DNA of 64,000 nt from Candidatus Latescibacterota bacterium (GTDB lineage: Bacteria; Krumholzibacteriota; Krumholzibacteriia; WVZY01). The stretch's first letter is position 1. Each line of letters opens with the position of its first letter. Positions 60,990 to 64,000 of the stretch are shown here, piece after piece. The notes under the pieces are model-generated. The model was given only the letters and a program-made list of their open reading frames with translations. It ran no database searches and was not told the origin of the DNA. Where the stretch lies: contig WVZY01000022.1 of the NCBI GenBank assembly GCA_011772205.1, positions 1 through 64,000 of the forward strand. Direction: 5' to 3'. Made by a program: the position numbers and the translations under genes.

Positions 60990-62456
60990 ATGGAACATTA
61001 CAACTCCATTCGAAAACCCGTCGTGGCCGGCACATTTTACCCTGGACGTCCTGCCGATCTCAAAACTCAGATAACCGATTTGCTCGAGAGAGCCGAGGAT
61101 TCCCTCCCTAAAATCGACATCCGTGGCCGGATCTTCGGACTCGTGGTTCCGCACGCCGGATACATCTATTCCGGCCAAGTCGCCGCACACGGGTACAGGC
61201 TCATCCGGAACAGCGACATCGACACTGTAATCGTAGTGAGTCCTTCGCATATGGAACTCTTTCCTTTTGCATCGATTTTTTCCGGAGATGCTTATGAAAC
61301 ACCCCTGGGAACCATCGCTGTCGACAAGGATCTCGCAGAAAAAATTGCGTCGATGAATCCGCTGGTGAAATTGTCGGAAAAAGGCCATATCCAGAACCAC
61401 CTCCCGCACAGGGAGCATGCCCTCGAAGTGCAGCTACCCTTCCTTCAGAGTGTGCTCAAGGGATTCAAAATCGTTCCAATCGTTATGGGAGACCAGAGTT
61501 GGAAAATTTGCGAAGCTCTGGGAGATTCGCTCAGCTCTTTCATCACACCGCCGGAGGTCCTGGTGGTGGCGAGTTCGGATCTTTCTCACTTCCATTCATA
61601 TGAAGAGGCGGAAAGATTGGACAAAACGTTCTGCGCTCTTCTCGAAGAAATGGATCCTGAAGCGATTTTCCAAGCCATTCACCGCAGTGAGTGCGAGGCA
61701 TGCGGTGCTGGACCCGTGATAGCAGCGTTGATCGCCGGTTTGCGAGCTGGAGCATCGCAATGCCAGGTTCTGTCCTCCGCCAACTCCGGTGACGTGTCCG
61801 GAGACAGGAGTAATGTGGTCGGCTACACAGCGGCCGCCATCATTGGCGAGGAACACCCGAACACTCGTAAGGCCGGAAAGAAGGCTGAGGAACCTTTTCG
61901 GCTAACACCAGAGGAGCGGCGGCATCTTCTGGCAATGGCGAGGCATGTGATCCAGGGGGACCTTGGAATGCCCGTCGGCGAATTCGTTCCCCTGCCGAGC
62001 CCCGCGCTCGACAGCAAGCAGGGAGCGTTCGTGACGATCAGATCACAAGGGCAGCTCCGGGGCTGCATCGGCTACATCGAAGCGGTAAAGCCGTTACGCG
62101 ATGTCGTTGCAGAAATGGCAAGAGCTGCAGCGTTTCGTGATCCTCGTTTTCCTTCCCTGGAAGAAGGAGAGCTGCCATCCATCACGATCGAGATCTCCGT
62201 TTTATCGCCACTGAGCCGCATCGAAGGTCCAGCCAAAATAGAGATAGGGCGTCATGGCCTGGTCGTAGAGAAAGGATTCAATAAGGGGCTACTTCTGCCC
62301 CAGGTTGCAGTAGAGTACGATTGGGAAATCGAAGAGTTCCTCGAACACACTTGTGAAAAGGCGGCGCTTGCTCCCGATGCTTGGAAAGATCCGGACACGC
62401 GGATTTACGCCTTTTCCGCCGTGATCTTCGGAGAGGACGAGCCCCCTAGCGGATAG
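60990..62456 (+). CDS. MEMO-AMMECR1 fusion protein
   Basis: This 488-residue protein joins two conserved families. Residues 1-290 are MEMO-like (KPVVAGTFYPG, VVPHAGYIYSGQVAA, VSPSH, HREHALEVQLPFL, SSDLSHFHSY, ACGAGPVIAAL), the fold of AmmeMemoRadiSam system protein B. Residues about 315-488 are AMMECR1 (LRGCIGYIEAVKPLRDVV, AAAFRDPRFP). In many bacteria these act with a radical SAM protein, absent from this window. The ATG at 60990 follows AGGAGG by 12 bases. Its end overlaps the convergent gene by 11 bp. Confidence 0.92.
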   Translation: MEHYNSIRKPVVAGTFYPGRPADLKTQITDLLERAEDSLPKIDIRGRIFGLVVPHAGYIYSGQVAAHGYRLIRNSDIDTVIVVSPSHMELFPFASIFSGDAYETPLGTIAVDKDLAEKIASMNPLVKLSEKGHIQNHLPHREHALEVQLPFLQSVLKGFKIVPIVMGDQSWKICEALGDSLSSFITPPEVLVVASSDLSHFHSYEEAERLDKTFCALLEEMDPEAIFQAIHRSECEACGAGPVIAALIAGLRAGASQCQVLSSANSGDVSGDRSNVVGYTAAAIIGEEHPNTRKAGKKAEEPFRLTPEERRHLLAMARHVIQGDLGMPVGEFVPLPSPALDSKQGAFVTIRSQGQLRGCIGYIEAVKPLRDVVAEMARAAAFRDPRFPSLEEGELPSITIEISVLSPLSRIEGPAKIEIGRHGLVVEKGFNKGLLLPQVAVEYDWEIEEFLEHTCEKAALAPDAWKDPDTRIYAFSAVIFGEDEPPSG

Positions 62457-62982
62457 GACCTGCAGGTCCAAATATCTCGATGAGTCGATCGGTCAGACGG
62501 CGAAACGTGTCGGTACTCAGGACCGCCACCGACGCATTTCGACGTGGAACATCCCCGCTCAGGGTAAATCGACGGAGCCGGGCTTCCCTGCCGTCGATGA
62601 TCTCCAATTCGTAGTAGCTTTTTTCGATGTCCTTCGTCGGCTCTGTTCTCAGCACCGCGTGAAGGCCTTTGCGGTCCATTTCAACGAGTTGGAAATTCCC
62701 GTCCAGGTAGGGAATCTCTTCACAAACTCGTTTCACGCGATACTGGAAATCCGCGGCGTCACGGCCGGCGAACCTCTCCTCAGTAACCTCGAGATCGAGA
62801 TCCACAAGAAGAAGACCGTACTGGTCGATATCATCCACGCAGACACGGAGCCGGACGCCTTCAGCCAGAAGCTCCTCAACGAAACGGCGCTTCTCCTTCA
62901 TGGTGATGAAGCCCAGAACTGTCTGTTTTTCCAACTCTTTCTGGCCCCGCAGCGCGTCGATTAACTGGTCTCCATAGCGCAT
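62446..62982 (-). CDS. unknown 178-residue protein after SpoVR
   Basis: No family recognised. The protein begins RYGDQLIDALRGQKELEKQTVLGFITMKEKRRFVEELLAEG, then beta-strand-rich parts (LLVDLDLEVTEERFAGRDAADFQYRV, AVLRTEPTKDIEKSYYELEIIDGREARLRRFTL) and an IFGPAGPIR tail. It has a strong GGAGGT site six bases before the ATG; the longer frame to 63396 overlaps SpoVR and is not used. It starts 53 nt after the SpoVR stop, which suggests a functional link to the SpoVR/PrkA/YeaH stress system. Confidence 0.7.
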   Translation of the reverse strand: MRYGDQLIDALRGQKELEKQTVLGFITMKEKRRFVEELLAEGVRLRVCVDDIDQYGLLLVDLDLEVTEERFAGRDAADFQYRVKRVCEEIPYLDGNFQLVEMDRKGLHAVLRTEPTKDIEKSYYELEIIDGREARLRRFTLSGDVPRRNASVAVLSTDTFRRLTDRLIEIFGPAGPIR

Positions 62983-63035
62983 AATACACCTCCAGCACCA
63001 CGCGGATAGTGCAAGTTCCATACCTACGTGTACTA

Positions 63036-64000
63036 TCAGGCGGCGTTCTCCTTGGAAACTGTTCTTTCCCTGTGGTTGGATCCGTCGTAGCTCAAGATCG
63101 CAATGTTTTCTCCAATGACGGTTTGAACATGGACGGGCCGGTTCCAGACTTTGAAGATGTTCTCCAGCGTTGCTTTGGCGTAGTCGATCCTCAGCTCGAC
63201 ACCATCGAAGCGATGTTTGAGGTAGAGCTCGCCCCGGTTGTCGTAATTCGCGTCCACAACGGAGATATAGGGATGCCCCAGATTGGTGAGATTGAAAAGG
63301 AGTCTTTCTTTTATCTTTTCGACGCTCCTGTCTTCGATTTCGTAACGGTTGGTTTTCGGATTCAGGCGGTACGTGAATAGCTTGTGTTCCCGGCAAAACT
63401 CCTCTGTCATGAAATCGTCAATGAACATCATGTCGTTGTATATCTTCCTAACCTGGAATATCTTTTCCCTTCCTTCACCCGTATTTAGATTCCAGGAGCT
63501 CTTCTCTTGCAAATCGTCGCATTCTTCGTATTCTTTTCCGAAACGACCAGTATCCCACCGATATTCGATATCCTTGAAAAGTTCGAGCCCCAGCTTGTAC
63601 GGATTGATCACTCCGGGTCGAACTCCCAGCGTTCCTGAGTGGTGGTCAGCGTAGTCGATGAGTTCCGAATCAGTTAGAGCTTTCTCCGTGAGAATCTTCG
63701 AGTGCCAGTACACCGCCCAACCTTCGTTCATTATTCTTGTCTGCGCCTGAGGGGCGAAATAATAACTTTCTTCCCTGATCATGGAGAGAATATCCCGCTT
63801 CCAATTCGGTAAGGGCGCGAAGTCGATGAGGAACATCATCACGTCCTTCTCGGGCCTTGCTGGAAATTGTTTTTTCCGTCTTCTGGCCTCCTCGCGTTCA
63901 TCCCTCCTTTTCTTAAGGTATTCAGGGGGATTGATGTACGGTTCCATGTAGGTTTTGCTCTTGAGCTTCGGAACGGTTCGGTCCTCTTCTTCCAGGATAT
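63036..64000 (-). CDS. spoVR: SpoVR family protein (C-terminal part, cut by window end)
   Basis: About 320 codons are visible and the frame continues past the window end. The visible residues match the C-terminal two thirds of SpoVR: FPARPEKDVMMFLIDFAPLPNWKRDILSMIREESYYFAPQ, TRIMNEGWAVYWHSKI, GVINPYKLGLELFKDIEYRW, and the final LTNLGHPYISVVDANYDNRGELYLKH and THR-rich end. The protein's function is unknown; in Bacillus it affects cortex formation, and in many bacteria it is linked to PrkA and DUF444 genes, which would lie to the right beyond 64000. The N-terminal zinc-like region is outside. Confidence 0.93.
   Translation of the reverse strand, partial: ILEEEDRTVPKLKSKTYMEPYINPPEYLKKRRDEREEARRRKKQFPARPEKDVMMFLIDFAPLPNWKRDILSMIREESYYFAPQAQTRIMNEGWAVYWHSKILTEKALTDSELIDYADHHSGTLGVRPGVINPYKLGLELFKDIEYRWDTGRFGKEYEECDDLQEKSSWNLNTGEGREKIFQVRKIYNDMMFIDDFMTEEFCREHKLFTYRLNPKTNRYEIEDRSVEKIKERLLFNLTNLGHPYISVVDANYDNRGELYLKHRFDGVELRIDYAKATLENIFKVWNRPVHVQTVIGENIAILSYDGSNHRERTVSKENAA

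Noticed and set aside
62983-63396. N-terminal extension of the 178-residue gene
   Set aside because: It overlaps SpoVR by 361 bp and lacks a ribosome site; GGAGGT before 62982 decides the start.
1-64000. CRISPR array or insertion sequence
   Set aside because: No set of regularly spaced identical repeats and no transposase or terminal repeats were noticed on reading; a computed search was not possible.

Overview
The window reads as chromosome of a Gram-negative, didermic bacterium. It has an LPS heptose pathway (heptose-7-P kinase, heptose-1-P adenylyltransferase, several GT9 heptosyltransferase-family enzymes, an MsbA-type exporter), outer-membrane Wza-type export and many lipoproteins. A secreted haem protein with a FlgD-like C-terminal domain (PNPFNP motif), a DUF5683 protein, and GldF/GldG plus DUF4340 genes point to the FCB superphylum (Bacteroidota relatives and candidate phyla such as Eisenbacteria, Krumholzibacteria or Zixibacteria). 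This placement is inferred from gene families; no 16S gene is present. Base composition is moderate in G+C, with short A+T-rich promoter islands. TAA, TAG and TGA are all used as normal stops.

Layout. 1-2 kb: a truncated-looking GAF/SpoIIE phosphatase, two tRNAs (Cys, Gly) and a SPOR lipoprotein. 2.2-27.2 kb: a very large exopolysaccharide locus, almost all on the minus strand. Reading down from 27.2 kb it runs: initiating sugar transferase, Wza-like exporter, GumC/Wzz-like chain-length protein, ExeA-like ATPase, CpsD-like P-loop protein, nucleotidyltransferase, phosphodiesterase, Wzx-type flippase, GT2, an 853-residue membrane protein, two GT4, a DegT aminotransferase, a second initiating transferase, a Gfo/Idh/MocA dehydrogenase, a left-handed beta-helix acyltransferase, GT4, a radical SAM enzyme, GT4, a broken haem-protein gene and GT4. 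The dehydrogenase, acyltransferase and aminotransferase match the WbpB/WbpD/WbpE steps that make diacetamido-uronic acid sugars. Strong sigma70-like promoters were read at 27.43, 26.44, 12.87 and 5.62 kb. The first transcript has a structured leader that ends in an intrinsic terminator before the first gene.

27.6-34.4 kb: a plus-strand, translationally coupled trio (a small LDPGTGS membrane protein, a methyltransferase, a membrane alkaline-phosphatase-superfamily enzyme), facing an O-antigen ligase/polymerase gene, then a deoxyhypusine-synthase-like gene overlapping a DUF3108 gene. 34.5-46.5 kb: LPS core block with two GT4, one GT2, four GT9, a methyltransferase, split HldE functions and MsbA. 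46.6-54.8 kb: Lon, Hsp20, small lipoproteins, a GT-C mannosyltransferase-like protein, DUF72, a zinc-ribbon membrane protein and DUF5683. 54.9-60.9 kb: an UPF0104 membrane protein and a divergent GldA/F/G-type ABC transporter operon ending in DUF4340. 61-64 kb: a MEMO-AMMECR1 fusion, an unknown 178-residue protein and the C-terminal part of SpoVR, cut by the window end.

The most unusual items are: the leader RNA and terminator at 27.26-27.43 kb; the nucleotidyltransferase/phosphodiesterase pair inside the export operon; the CpsD-like protein whose Walker A lysine is replaced by threonine in an exosortase-style locus with no exosortase visible; the LDPGTGS/methyltransferase/sulfatase-like trio; and the bacterial deoxyhypusine-synthase-like protein. 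None of these is proven to be a new system from sequence alone.
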